A DNA stretch of 64,000 nt, from NCBI GenBank assembly GCA_964526675.1, contig CAZGLY010000001.1, positions 113,179 through 177,178 of the forward strand. The letters run 5' to 3'. The position numbers were made by a program, and so were the translations under genes. Positions 26,001 through 34,556 of the stretch are shown here, in pieces. Below the pieces are notes generated by a model. It saw only the letters and a program-made list of their open reading frames with translations. It made no database searches and was not told where the DNA came from. The stretch comes from CAZADA01 sp964526675 (GTDB lineage Bacteria > Pseudomonadota > Alphaproteobacteria > Caulobacterales > Maricaulaceae). Numbering within the stretch: position 1 is the stretch's first letter; every line of letters begins with the position of its first letter.

Positions 26001-26948
26001 ATGTCGCACCCCGCGTCCCCCGACACGATCGCGCGCAGGCCCACGCCGCGCTCGCAGGCCATTCCCAAGAGCTGGGCCAATCTGGACTGGCCGAGCGTGT
26101 TCTCCGCGATCATCTACCCGGCGCTTGGCGTGCTCGGCGTGATTGCGGCCGTCACCTTGTCTGTTTTTGTTCCCGGCGAGGCGCTGGACTGGCGTCACGG
26201 CCTGACCGCGCTGGGCGTGTTCGTCGTCAGCTTGGTGGTCTGCAATGTGGGCATCGGCCTGCTCCATCGCGTGTGGCAACACAAAGCCGGCCAATTGCGT
26301 TTGCCGGCCCAGATCATGACGGCGCTCAATTGCGTCATCGCCATGCAGGGGACGTTCAAGGACTGGGTGAATTACCACTCGCAGCACCACCGCCTGTCCG
26401 ACAAACCGGGCGACCCCCACAACCCCGCCGAGGGGATGTTCTGGGCGTGGATTGGCTGGCTGCTCTGGCGCGACCAGAACGACCTGACCCGCCCGCTCGC
26501 GTTGTGGCTTCGGGAAAACCCAGCCATCCGCGTGGTCGATCGCCATTACACGCTGATGTCGGCGCTGGTGCATTTGATCGCGCCGCTGGTGATGTACGCG
26601 GTGGTGTGGGCCGCCGGCGGCTCCCTGGTCTTCGCGTTTTTGTTGCACGCCACCGCCGTCACGGCCCGCGGCGTGCAGTTCCACGCCACCACCTTGGGCG
26701 TGAACGTGTTTGGCCACCTGAAGACACCGGCCTGGCTCGATTGGACGTTGGCGATCCTCACCGGCGGCGAAGCCATCCACGATCACCACCACGACCAGCC
26801 CGACAGCGCTCTGCACTTGCCGCGCAAAGGGCTGATCAATCGATTGGTGGACTACAACGGCACCGCCTTGTTGATTCTGGAGAAACTCAAGCTCGCCAGT
26901 GATCTGAAGATAGCGCCCCAGTTCCGTGGCGCGGGGGCGGAAGCGTAA
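26001..26948 (+). CDS. Acyl-CoA/acyl-lipid fatty acid desaturase
   Basis: Integral-membrane di-iron desaturase that inserts a cis double bond, likely delta-9, with O2. The 315 residues carry the three His boxes in order: HRVWQH (89-94), HSQHH (126-130) and HDHHH (260-264), separated by hydrophobic helices. AAGGAC precedes the ATG at 26001. It is divergent from fabI. Having both FabA/FabB and a desaturase means the organism can make unsaturated chains by oxygen-independent and oxygen-dependent routes. Confidence 0.9.
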   Translation: MSHPASPDTIARRPTPRSQAIPKSWANLDWPSVFSAIIYPALGVLGVIAAVTLSVFVPGEALDWRHGLTALGVFVVSLVVCNVGIGLLHRVWQHKAGQLRLPAQIMTALNCVIAMQGTFKDWVNYHSQHHRLSDKPGDPHNPAEGMFWAWIGWLLWRDQNDLTRPLALWLRENPAIRVVDRHYTLMSALVHLIAPLVMYAVVWAAGGSLVFAFLLHATAVTARGVQFHATTLGVNVFGHLKTPAWLDWTLAILTGGEAIHDHHHDQPDSALHLPRKGLINRLVDYNGTALLILEKLKLASDLKIAPQFRGAGAEA

Positions 26949-27005
26949 TCCATTGGGCGGCGGACGTCGGCGCGCCGCCGATGTCGCGGTCGCCGCGCGT
27001 GGGCG

Positions 27006-27761
27006 TCAGCCGAACACGCGACGCAGGATGTCGCTTGTGCGCTTAGCCGGGTTGGCGCGGATGGCGGCTTCCTCCTGGCCAACATAGTAGAACAAGCCGT
27101 CCAGCCCCTCGCCGACGGCGTGCGCCACGACGGCGTTCTGGGTCGTGTCGCTGAGCCGCGGCGCCAGCGGCACCGCAGCCAGGCGCGCGTCGATGGCGTT
27201 CAGCGTCCGCGTCACGCCCGTGGCGGCGAAAGCTTGCTCCATGGGTGGGGTGAACAACCGCGTCAGCGCCGGCGTGGTGCGGCCCTGCAGATACTCCGTC
27301 GCGGCCGTGTCGGGTCCGCGGACGATCTCAAGAGCGTCTTGGATGGTCAGCGCGGTGATCGCGTCCACGAAAATCGACCGCGCTTCCGGCGCGGCCGCCT
27401 CCGCGGCGCGGTTCAGCTGCACTTCGAGTTCGTCGAACATGCCGGAGAACCCGATCGGGCTGAGCGTCGATTGCGCCCGGCCTAAAACCCCCGGGAGGGG
27501 AATGTGGATCCGCGGATCATTCAGATAGCCGCCATCCGCGCTCACCTGCGCCACCGCGGCGCTGACGCCTTGGTTCAGCGCCGCGCGGATCCCTTGGGCC
27601 GCATCGCCCTCCGTCAGCCCGGCGGCGCCGCCAGATTGCGCGATATCGGTCAAACTGCGCAGCAGCGCCTCTTGCTCAGCGGTCGTGCACGCCGCCAGCC
27701 CGGCGCCGCCGGCCGCCAAAGCCGCGAGAACGACGCGCCGGCGTGTGTGTGAGTGAGTCAT
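27006..27761 (-). CDS. DUF4197 family lipoprotein
   Basis: A 251-residue protein with a twin-arginine-like N-terminus (TRRRVVLAALAAG) and a lipobox LAAC at Cys25, so it is probably lipid-anchored. The mature part fits DUF4197: DAAQGIRAALNQGVSAAVAQ, YLNDPRIHIPLPGVL, DAITALTIQDALEIVRGPDTA, and the C-terminal GLDGLFYYVGQEEAAIRANPA. Family function is unknown. It stands alone downstream of the desaturase. Confidence 0.85.
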   Translation of the reverse strand: MTHSHTRRRVVLAALAAGGAGLAACTTAEQEALLRSLTDIAQSGGAAGLTEGDAAQGIRAALNQGVSAAVAQVSADGGYLNDPRIHIPLPGVLGRAQSTLSPIGFSGMFDELEVQLNRAAEAAAPEARSIFVDAITALTIQDALEIVRGPDTAATEYLQGRTTPALTRLFTPPMEQAFAATGVTRTLNAIDARLAAVPLAPRLSDTTQNAVVAHAVGEGLDGLFYYVGQEEAAIRANPAKRTSDILRRVFG

Positions 27762-27826
27762 CGTGGCCCCCGAACGCCCTGATTGCGGGGAGAGTGAGCC
27801 ACGTCGTCATGGCGGGCAAGGGCGAC

Positions 27827-28384
27827 TTAGTCGCCTCTGGCCTCCAGCTCCCGGCGGCGCATGGGCATGGCGTCGATGACGGCGAAGATCTCGCTCAGCG
27901 TGGGCGCCGTGTCCCAGCGGGCTTTCTCCGTTCCGTCCAAGCCGATCAGGATGGCCGCGTCGGCGCCCGGCTGCACCCCGTAGCGGCTGTGATAGCGGCG
28001 CCTAGCGGCGCGGTCGCCACACCGCTGCGCCCCATCAGCGGACTGCGCCTCGAGCATTGAGCTGATTGTCGGATCCCCACCGCCAAGCCAGCTCCCCTCA
28101 GGCATGAGCGCGAGCATCGCCAACTGGCGCTCCTCGGTTCCCGGATTGCTGATCGTGTACGGATTGACGTATTCCCCTGGAAAGATCAGCAACAGACGTC
28201 GTTCCCACCGTAGATCCGCGAGAACCTCCTCAAGGGGTTTTGCGACGACCGCACACCGCTCCTCACCGGAGGACATATCAAACAGGCTGAAATACGTGTT
28301 TTCCGCGAAGGCGGCGACGCCCTGGACCACGGCGAAGAGAACCAGCCCCAATCTCGTCAGACGTCGCCTATCCCCTTGGCGCAT
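27827..28384 (-). CDS. DUF4174 domain protein (secreted)
   Basis: About 185 residues. An N-terminal hydrophobic segment (LGLVLFAVVQGVAAFA) looks like a signal peptide. The remaining part resembles DUF4174, a thioredoxin-like domain: LADLRWERRLLLIFPGE early, AILIGLDGTEKARWDTAP and EIFAVIDAMPMRRRE at the end. Unlike many members, the middle region is expanded. The start at 28384 is preferred over 28438, as the longer form buries the signal. Role unknown. It lies just downstream of infB. Confidence 0.72.
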   Translation of the reverse strand: MRQGDRRRLTRLGLVLFAVVQGVAAFAENTYFSLFDMSSGEERCAVVAKPLEEVLADLRWERRLLLIFPGEYVNPYTISNPGTEERQLAMLALMPEGSWLGGGDPTISSMLEAQSADGAQRCGDRAARRRYHSRYGVQPGADAAILIGLDGTEKARWDTAPTLSEIFAVIDAMPMRRRELEARGD

Positions 28385-28398
28385 GGCCCGGGCCCGCC

Positions 28399-30975
28399 TT
28401 AAGCCAACTTCCGTTCGACCTCGTGAACGTCGAAGCATTCGATCTGGTCGCCTTCTTGGAGGTCCTGATACTTCTCAAAAGCCATGCCGCATTCTGTGCC
28501 GGCCGTGACTTCCGGCACTTCGTCTTTGAAGCGCTTCAGCGTCGACAGCTTGCCTTCGTGGATCACGACGTTGTCGCGCAGCAGACGCACGCCGCAACCG
28601 CGCTTGACCACGCCTTCCGTGACGCGGCAGCCCGCGACCTTGCCCACCTTCGAAATGTGGAAGACCTGCAGGATCGACGCGTAGCCCAAGAAGGTCTCGC
28701 GTTTCTCCGGAGCCAGCATACCCTCAAGGGACGTGCGCATATCATCGATCAAATCATAGATGATCGAGTAATAGCGGATCTCCACGCCCTCTTTTTCGGC
28801 CAGGTCGCGCGCTTGCTTGTTGGCGCGCACGTTGAACGCGATAATCGGCGAGCCCGTCGATTGCGCCAGAAGCACATCCGACTCGTTGATGCCGCCAACG
28901 GCCTGGTGGATCACCCGGGCGCGCACTTCATCATTGCCGACCTTCTCCAGCGATTGCGTGATCGCTTCGGCCGAGCCTTGCACGTCCGCCTTCACAACGA
29001 CCGCCAGTTCTTGAACTTCCTTGTCCTTGAGCTTCGCCATCATCTGTTCGAGCGAAGCCGTCGCCGTCGGCGCCATCGAGCCCTTGTCGCGCTGTTTGCG
29101 CTGGCGATACTCCGTCAGCTCCCGGGCGCGCGCTTCGCTGTCGACAACCGCGAACGCTTCGCCCGGATCCGGCGGCTCGGACAAGCCCAAGAGCTCCACC
29201 GGAGTCGAAGGGCCGGCTTCGTCCAGCTTTTGGCCGCGCTCGTTGAGCAGCGCGCGGACCTTGCCCCAACCGACGCCGGCCACGACGATGTCGCCGCGGT
29301 TCAGCGTGCCGCGCTTCACGAGCACGGTGGCGACCGGGCCCCGGCCTTTGTCGAGCTGGGACTCAACGACCACGCCGTCGGCGTCGCGACCCGGATTGGC
29401 CTTGAGCTCCAGCACTTCAGCCTGGAGGCTGATCGCCTCCGTCAGCTCATCAAGGCCTGTTTTCTCAAGGGCGGACACTTCCACCGCTTGAACGTCGCCG
29501 CCCATGCTCTCCACCACGATTTCGTGTTGGAGCAGCTCTTGGAGCACCTTGTTCGGATTGGCGCCGGGTTTATCGATTTTGTTGACCGCCACGATCATCG
29601 GCACGCCCGCCGCTTTGGCGTGGCTGATCGCCTCCACCGTTTGAGGCATCACGCCGTCATCCGCCGCCACCACGAGAATGACGATGTCCGTCACCGACGC
29701 GCCGCGGGCGCGCATGGCGGAAAAGGCCGCGTGGCCCGGCGTGTCCAAGAAGCTGATCCGGTCGCCGGACTTCAGCCGCACCTGATACGCGCCGATGTGT
29801 TGCGTGATGCCGCCAGCCTCGCCGGAGACGACGTCGGTGGAGCGCAACGCATCCAGCAGCGACGTCTTGCCGTGGTCGACATGGCCCATGATCGTCACGA
29901 CGGGCGGACGGCCGACCGTGGCTTCATCGGGATCCTCCTCCGCGATGAAGCCTTCCTCAACGTCGGACTCCGACACGCGCTTCACCGTGTGGCCGAACTC
30001 TTCCACGATCAGCTCAGCGGTATCGGCATCCAGCACGTCGTTCGCGCGCGCCATTTGGCCTTGCTTCATCAGAAACTTGACCACGTCCGCGACACGTTCG
30101 GTCATGCGGTTGGCGAGATCTTGAACCGTGATCGCTTCCGGGACGACCACCTCACGGATGACCTTTTCCCGTTCTTGACCACCCTGCTGGCGCCGCTGAC
30201 GTTCGCGTTCCCGCGCGCGCCGCACCGAGGCCAGCGAACGCTGGCGTTCGCCATCGCCGTCGCCGAGCGCTGACGAAATGGTCAGCTTGTGCCGTCGACG
30301 TCCCGGCTCGCCGCGTTGGCGCGAGGCCGGTTTGGTGGGCGTTGCCGGCTGTTGCTTCGCTTTTTTGACACGCCCGCCCATTTCCGCCAGGGCGTCAAAC
30401 TCCGCCGGCGCCGCAGCCGGGGCGTCATCACGACGGGGCGCGGAGCCGCGATCGGACGGCTTATCGGACCGGCGCGCCGTCGCGCCGGCGTCGGCTTTCG
30501 CGGGGGCGCGCGTCGCTTGCTGTTCCGCCGCCTTGCGAGCGGCCTCCTCTTCAGCCTGACGCTGTGCGGCCTCGTCCGCTTTGCGTTGGGCTTCTTCTTC
30601 GGCCTTGCGCCGTTCTTCATCAAGCCGACGCCGGTCTTCTTCCTCGCGGAGCTGGCGGGCTTGCTCTTCTTTCTTCTTCAGCGCCTCGCGCTCAGCCGCT
30701 TGGGCGCGCGCAGCCGCGATCGCGGCCTGGCGGCGTTTGACCTCCTCCTCGGAGAGCCCAAGCTGCTTAGCGGCCTTTTGCGCCGCTGTGAGATCCTGAC
30801 CGCCGGCTTTGTCCTTCGGCGTGATCACACGCCGGCGCTTCTTCTCGACCACGACCTGCTTCTCGCGGCCGCGCGCGAAGCTTTGGCGCACAGTCCCAGC
30901 GCCTTGATTGCGGTTGAGGGTCAGCGACTGTCTGCCGCCAGCGCCTGGACGCTCGGTGTCTTTCGTTTCGCTCAT
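28399..30975 (-). CDS. infB: Translation initiation factor IF-2
   Basis: GTPase that positions fMet-tRNA on the 30S subunit and promotes subunit joining. 858 residues: N-terminal IF2_N (LTLNRNQGAGTVRQSF), a long Lys/Arg/Glu/Ala-rich helical region with low complexity (about 60-210), a second IF2_N-type piece (ITVQDLANRMTERVADVV), the G domain (IMGHVDHGKTSLLDAL, FLDTPGHAAFSAMRA, NKIDKP), then C-terminal barrel domains ending at FDVHEVERKLA. It belongs to the rimP-nusA-ylxR-infB operon, last gene here. Confidence 0.96.
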   Translation of the reverse strand: MSETKDTERPGAGGRQSLTLNRNQGAGTVRQSFARGREKQVVVEKKRRRVITPKDKAGGQDLTAAQKAAKQLGLSEEEVKRRQAAIAAARAQAAEREALKKKEEQARQLREEEDRRRLDEERRKAEEEAQRKADEAAQRQAEEEAARKAAEQQATRAPAKADAGATARRSDKPSDRGSAPRRDDAPAAAPAEFDALAEMGGRVKKAKQQPATPTKPASRQRGEPGRRRHKLTISSALGDGDGERQRSLASVRRARERERQRRQQGGQEREKVIREVVVPEAITVQDLANRMTERVADVVKFLMKQGQMARANDVLDADTAELIVEEFGHTVKRVSESDVEEGFIAEEDPDEATVGRPPVVTIMGHVDHGKTSLLDALRSTDVVSGEAGGITQHIGAYQVRLKSGDRISFLDTPGHAAFSAMRARGASVTDIVILVVAADDGVMPQTVEAISHAKAAGVPMIVAVNKIDKPGANPNKVLQELLQHEIVVESMGGDVQAVEVSALEKTGLDELTEAISLQAEVLELKANPGRDADGVVVESQLDKGRGPVATVLVKRGTLNRGDIVVAGVGWGKVRALLNERGQKLDEAGPSTPVELLGLSEPPDPGEAFAVVDSEARARELTEYRQRKQRDKGSMAPTATASLEQMMAKLKDKEVQELAVVVKADVQGSAEAITQSLEKVGNDEVRARVIHQAVGGINESDVLLAQSTGSPIIAFNVRANKQARDLAEKEGVEIRYYSIIYDLIDDMRTSLEGMLAPEKRETFLGYASILQVFHISKVGKVAGCRVTEGVVKRGCGVRLLRDNVVIHEGKLSTLKRFKDEVPEVTAGTECGMAFEKYQDLQEGDQIECFDVHEVERKLA

Positions 30976-31081
30976 TCGCTCTCGCTTCAAGACCGTGCTG
31001 CGCAGCAAGGACAGGCTTTCCCCATACAGTGCGCCGACCGGCCGTTAACAGATCGCTACTTTAGAGGCGCGACGATCACGT

Positions 31082-31720
31082 TCAATCGTCACAAAGTGTC
31101 CAAGAGACGGGAAGAAGCGGCCGAAACCCCGCCAGCCGCCCGATCTCACTCTCGAAACGCGTCGCCGCCGCCCCGCGCGCCAACGCCACATGCGCCGTCG
31201 CGCCCCGCCCCAACATCTTTCCCATATCGGCAGCCAAAAAGCACCCCGCAACCGGCACATCTCCATAGATCGCGGCCGCGAGCCTCAACAACTTCTCTCG
31301 ACCGCCCGCCGCGCTGTCGCGCGCGTGGAGAAGATAGGCCGGACGGTTCTCCTTTAAGGCGGCCCGCACTTGATCAAAGCCCGCCGCGACCTCCCCGGCG
31401 CGCCGCGCCAGTCCGATCAAATTCAAACACCGCGCCTCCAACAGCGCGTCGATGTGCGTGGCGAAGTTCTCCGGCGTGCGCACGGCTCGTTGGAAGGACT
31501 TCGCGAACAGGCCCTTGCGCGCGGCCGTCTCCACAGCGCTCCGATCCGCCTCAACCCACGCGCCGCGCCCGGGCAAGCGCCCGGCCAAATCCGCAACCAC
31601 ATCGCCGTCAGGACCGATCACGACACGGATCAAACGCTCTTGCGGCAAAACCGCACGAGACACGACACATCGGCGTTCCCGCGTCGACGCCCGCGCGGAG
31701 GACGCGGACGTCGGCCGCAG
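31082..31720 (-). CDS. YlxR-type RNA-binding protein with C-terminal L7Ae-like domain
   Basis: The N-terminal YlxR domain is seen only if reading begins upstream of the GTG at 31663: the conserved RERRCVVSRAVLPQERLI lies across that codon and continues as GRLPGRGAWVEADRSAVE. A C-terminal L7Ae/YlxQ-like part follows (LIGLARRAGEVAAGFDQVRA). Between the nusA TAA (31739-31741) and the conserved Cys there is no ATG, GTG or TTG in frame; CTG at 31720 is the best visible alternative. The 5' end is therefore uncertain. Sits between nusA and infB, its usual place. Confidence 0.75.
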   Translation of the reverse strand: MRPTSASSARASTRERRCVVSRAVLPQERLIRVVIGPDGDVVADLAGRLPGRGAWVEADRSAVETAARKGLFAKSFQRAVRTPENFATHIDALLEARCLNLIGLARRAGEVAAGFDQVRAALKENRPAYLLHARDSAAGGREKLLRLAAAIYGDVPVAGCFLAADMGKMLGRGATAHVALARGAAATRFESEIGRLAGFRPLLPVSWTLCDD

Positions 31721-31738
31721 AGGGGCCGCAGCGGCCGC

Positions 31739-33460
31739 TTAATCGCCCTCCCGTTTAGCCGGCTTCGCCAGCGCGAACACATCTTCGGCCGTCAGCGCAG
31801 CCAGCTCTTCCTCACTCATGTTCTCCAGGCCCTCGAAGCCCTCCAGCACCTCGGACAGGTCTTCCTCGGCCTCGGGCTGCGGGCGCGCGGCTTCATAGTC
31901 CTCCTGAGAGATCCACCCCGCCGCGACCCGCGCCCGTAGGATCAAGTCCTCCGCCGCGTCCCCATCGACGTCGAACCCGTCCAAGAACCCAGGCTCGCGG
32001 ACGCGCTCGCCGTCACGGGTTTCGTACCATCCGCGCAAATCGTCTGGGGTCAGCCCCGCCAAATCTTCCATCGTCTTGATGTCGTTCTCGCCCAAACGAA
32101 CGACCATTTCGCCCGTCAGGCCGTCATGGGCGGCGACGTCATCGTCAACGCCCAGCTCACGGCGTTTGGCGTCAAGCTCCGCTGCGACCTTGTCCAAGTG
32201 CTCGCGCGCACGGACTTGCAGCTCCTCGGCCGTCGCGTCGCCAAAACCCTCGATGCTGGCGATCTCATCAATGTCGACGTATGCAACTTCATCAAGGCTT
32301 TCAAAGCCTTCCGTGACCAACAGCTGGGCGATCATTTCGTCGACGTCCAGCGCCTCGATGAACATCGCGGTCCGCTCGGCGAATTCTTTCTGGCGACGCT
32401 CAGACTCGTCAGCCTCCGTGATGATGTCGATGGACCAGCCCGTGAGCTGTGAGGCGAGGCGGACGTTCTGCCCCCGCCGTCCGATGGCGAGCGACAGCTG
32501 GTCGTCCGGCACAACGACTTCAATGCGGTTCTCGTCCTCGTCGAGCACGACTTTCGCCACTTCCGCCGGCTGCAACGCGTTGACGATGAAGGTCGCCGGA
32601 TCCGGCGACCATGGGATGATGTCGATCTTCTCGCCCGCGAGCTCGCTCACCACCGCTTGGACGCGGCTGCCGCGCATGCCCACGCACGCGCCGACGGGAT
32701 CGATGGATCCGTCATTGGTCCGCACCGCGATCTTCGCCCGGGAGCCCGGATCGCGCGCAACGTGAGGGATCTCGATCACGCCGTCATACACTTCCGGCAC
32801 TTCCTGAGCGAACAAGGACGCCATGAAGCGCGGATGCGCGCGCGATAAGAATATCTGCGGGCCGCGCGGCTCACGCCGCACGTCGGCTATGTACGCGCGC
32901 ACCCGGTCGCCCATCTGCATGTTTTCGCGTGGAATGGAGTCCGCCCGCCGGACCACCGCCTCCGCGCGGCCGAGATCCACGATGATCGAGCCGTACTCCA
33001 CGCGCTTGACGATGCCGTTCACGATCTCGCCGACGCGATCCTTGTACTCTTCGTACTGACGTTCGCGCTCCGCCTCCCGCAGCCGCTGCGTCACCACTTG
33101 CTTGCCGGTCTGGGAGACGACGCGGCCGAACTCAAACAAAGGCAGCGGCTCGCTGAAGACCGTGCCGATCTCCGCCTCGGCGTCGAGCTTTTTCGCCTGG
33201 TCGAGCGTGAGCTCGGCTTGCTCGTTCTCGAGCAGTTCATCCTCGACCACGGTCACACGCTTCTCGAGCGTGATTTCACCGCTTTGCACGTCGATATGCG
33301 CCTTGATGTCGAGTTCCGGTCCGTACTTCGCGCGGGCCGCGCGCTCGATGGCCTCTTCGATTGAACTGAGCACGAGGCTCGCCTCGATGCCTTTTTCTTC
33401 CGCGACCGCGCGCGCGATTTGCAGCAACTCAAGCTTGTTCGCGCTGATCCCGACAGCCAT
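31739..33460 (-). CDS. nusA: Transcription termination/antitermination protein NusA
   Basis: Binds RNA polymerase and RNA to control pausing, termination and rRNA antitermination. 573 residues: N-terminal RNAP-binding domain (LELLQIARAVAEEKGI), S1 domain (VGEIVNGIVKRVEYGSIIVDL), two KH domains (with DPVGACVGMRGSRVQAVVSEL and LSLAIGRRGQNVRLASQLTG), then two acidic C-terminal repeats (IAQLLVTEGFESLDEVAYV and GENDIKTMEDLAGLTPDDLR). Its ATG overlaps the stop of the small membrane gene (TAATG), so translation is coupled. Confidence 0.96.
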   Translation of the reverse strand: MAVGISANKLELLQIARAVAEEKGIEASLVLSSIEEAIERAARAKYGPELDIKAHIDVQSGEITLEKRVTVVEDELLENEQAELTLDQAKKLDAEAEIGTVFSEPLPLFEFGRVVSQTGKQVVTQRLREAERERQYEEYKDRVGEIVNGIVKRVEYGSIIVDLGRAEAVVRRADSIPRENMQMGDRVRAYIADVRREPRGPQIFLSRAHPRFMASLFAQEVPEVYDGVIEIPHVARDPGSRAKIAVRTNDGSIDPVGACVGMRGSRVQAVVSELAGEKIDIIPWSPDPATFIVNALQPAEVAKVVLDEDENRIEVVVPDDQLSLAIGRRGQNVRLASQLTGWSIDIITEADESERRQKEFAERTAMFIEALDVDEMIAQLLVTEGFESLDEVAYVDIDEIASIEGFGDATAEELQVRAREHLDKVAAELDAKRRELGVDDDVAAHDGLTGEMVVRLGENDIKTMEDLAGLTPDDLRGWYETRDGERVREPGFLDGFDVDGDAAEDLILRARVAAGWISQEDYEAARPQPEAEEDLSEVLEGFEGLENMSEEELAALTAEDVFALAKPAKREGD

Positions 33461-33786
33461 TAGCGTTCTCCTCCACCGCCGCCTTGGCGGCTTTCCGCAT
33501 CCGAGGGATCGGCGCGATCCCAGTCATCCCAATCATCCTCGCGGGCCACAGCGCGGACATAGCCGACGACAGCCCAGCCGACATAGACGAGCAGTGGAAC
33601 GGCCGCCACCAACAGCAGCCATTTGATCCACACCAGCGCCGCCGGCGCGAACCGCTCGAGCGCGGAGACGCCCGCGAACATCGCCGCCGCCGTCACCGCC
33701 AGCAGAGCCAGCTCGCGGACCAACGCCCGCCGGACGGCCCGATCGACGGCGGCCTTGAGGCGACGGTTCGCCTCCGGCGCGGTCAA
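33460..33786 (-). CDS. Small membrane protein inserted between rimP and nusA
   Basis: A 108-residue protein with two hydrophobic helices (about 25-41 and 50-74) and a charged tail rich in Asp/Trp (EDDWDDWDRADPSD). It starts at a TTG overlapping the rimP stop (TTGA) and ends with TAATG overlapping the nusA start, so it is translationally wired into the operon on both sides. Such a gene is not a standard member of the rimP-nusA unit. No family recognised. Confidence 0.65.
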   Translation of the reverse strand: MTAPEANRRLKAAVDRAVRRALVRELALLAVTAAAMFAGVSALERFAPAALVWIKWLLLVAAVPLLVYVGWAVVGYVRAVAREDDWDDWDRADPSDAESRQGGGGGER

Positions 33787-34385
33787 TCGTCGTCAGCGCG
33801 CGCATCGTCAACCGCCAGCGCCTCCATCTCCGCGTCATCCGCCGGCGCCGGCTGCGCCGCGCCCCGTCGCAAGCTCTCCGCAATCAGCGCGTCGGTCATG
33901 ACCAGCCGCGCGTCCGCGATCCACCCAAAGGGGAACACGGCCGTCTCCGTTTCCCCGTCCAAATCCATCAACACGGAGCCGCCCGGCGTCGCCTCCGTCT
34001 CAGGCTCTACGCCCGCCAAGACGCCGGAAAAGCGCTTGCGCCCCTCCACCAGACGATCGAGCTCCAGCTTCGCGTCGAAGCCCGCCCAGCGCTCGAAGTG
34101 CGCCAGCCGCGTCAGCGGCCGGTCCACGCCAGGGGACGACACTTCCAGCTCCCACGCCCCCACGAACGGGTCCTCGACATCGAGAAGCGCCGAGAGCTGA
34201 CGCGACAACCCCGCGCAATCCTCCACGCCCATGGTCCCGTCGGCCCGCTCCGCCATGATCTGCAACCGCCGACCGTCGCCCGAGCGTCCCTGCACCCGCA
34301 GGCGCACGATCTCAAATCCGGCCGCTTCCGCGGTCGCCTCGACCCGTTCCAACAAGCGTTCTTCGAGCGCCGTCTTCGCCCGCAT
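33783..34385 (-). CDS. rimP: Ribosome maturation factor RimP
   Basis: Binds the 30S subunit during assembly and is needed for efficient maturation. About 200 residues: N-terminal domain with LLERVEATAEAAGFEIVRLR and GVEDCAGLSRQLSALLDVED, then the hallmark LEVSSPGVDRPLTRLAHFER, and a C-terminal SH3-like domain. The acidic Ala-rich tail (after residue 180) is longer than usual. The open frame begins upstream, but the ATG at 34385 gives the normal RimP length. First gene of the rimP-nusA-ylxR-infB unit. Confidence 0.93.
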   Translation of the reverse strand: MRAKTALEERLLERVEATAEAAGFEIVRLRVQGRSGDGRRLQIMAERADGTMGVEDCAGLSRQLSALLDVEDPFVGAWELEVSSPGVDRPLTRLAHFERWAGFDAKLELDRLVEGRKRFSGVLAGVEPETEATPGGSVLMDLDGETETAVFPFGWIADARLVMTDALIAESLRRGAAQPAPADDAEMEALAVDDARADDD

Positions 34386-34439
34386 AGCCTCTGTTCGCCC
34401 TCCGCGCCGCACCCGATGCTCGATCGAGGCGGAGGCAAC

Positions 34440-34468
34440 AAAAAAGCGGCCTCCCGGGGGAGCCGCTT
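34440..34468 (-). terminator. Rho-independent terminator or leader attenuator upstream of rimP
   Basis: On the minus strand AAGCGGC and GCCGCTT form a seven-base-pair stem, extended inside by GGGA/TCCC-type pairing, directly followed by six Ts (34445-34440). It lies about 90 bases after the DMT transporter stop and about 55 bases before rimP. It can either end the transporter transcript or act as a leader attenuator for the nusA operon. Confidence 0.7.
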
Positions 34469-34556
34469 GTCTGATGCCTTCGCATCCAACCTGCGATGTC
34501 ACTCTAAGTTAGGGGATCGACGAGATGGACACAAGACGCTCCGAACGCCGCGCGCC

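Noticed and set aside
25650..26816. Long minus-strand extension of the fabI frame
   Set aside because: It runs antisense through the desaturase gene; the FabI fold begins at 25649, and the extension has no family-like content.
28423..30273. 616-residue plus-strand open frame opposite infB
   Set aside because: It is His/Arg-rich antisense of a highly conserved gene in a GC-rich genome, with no recognisable domain.
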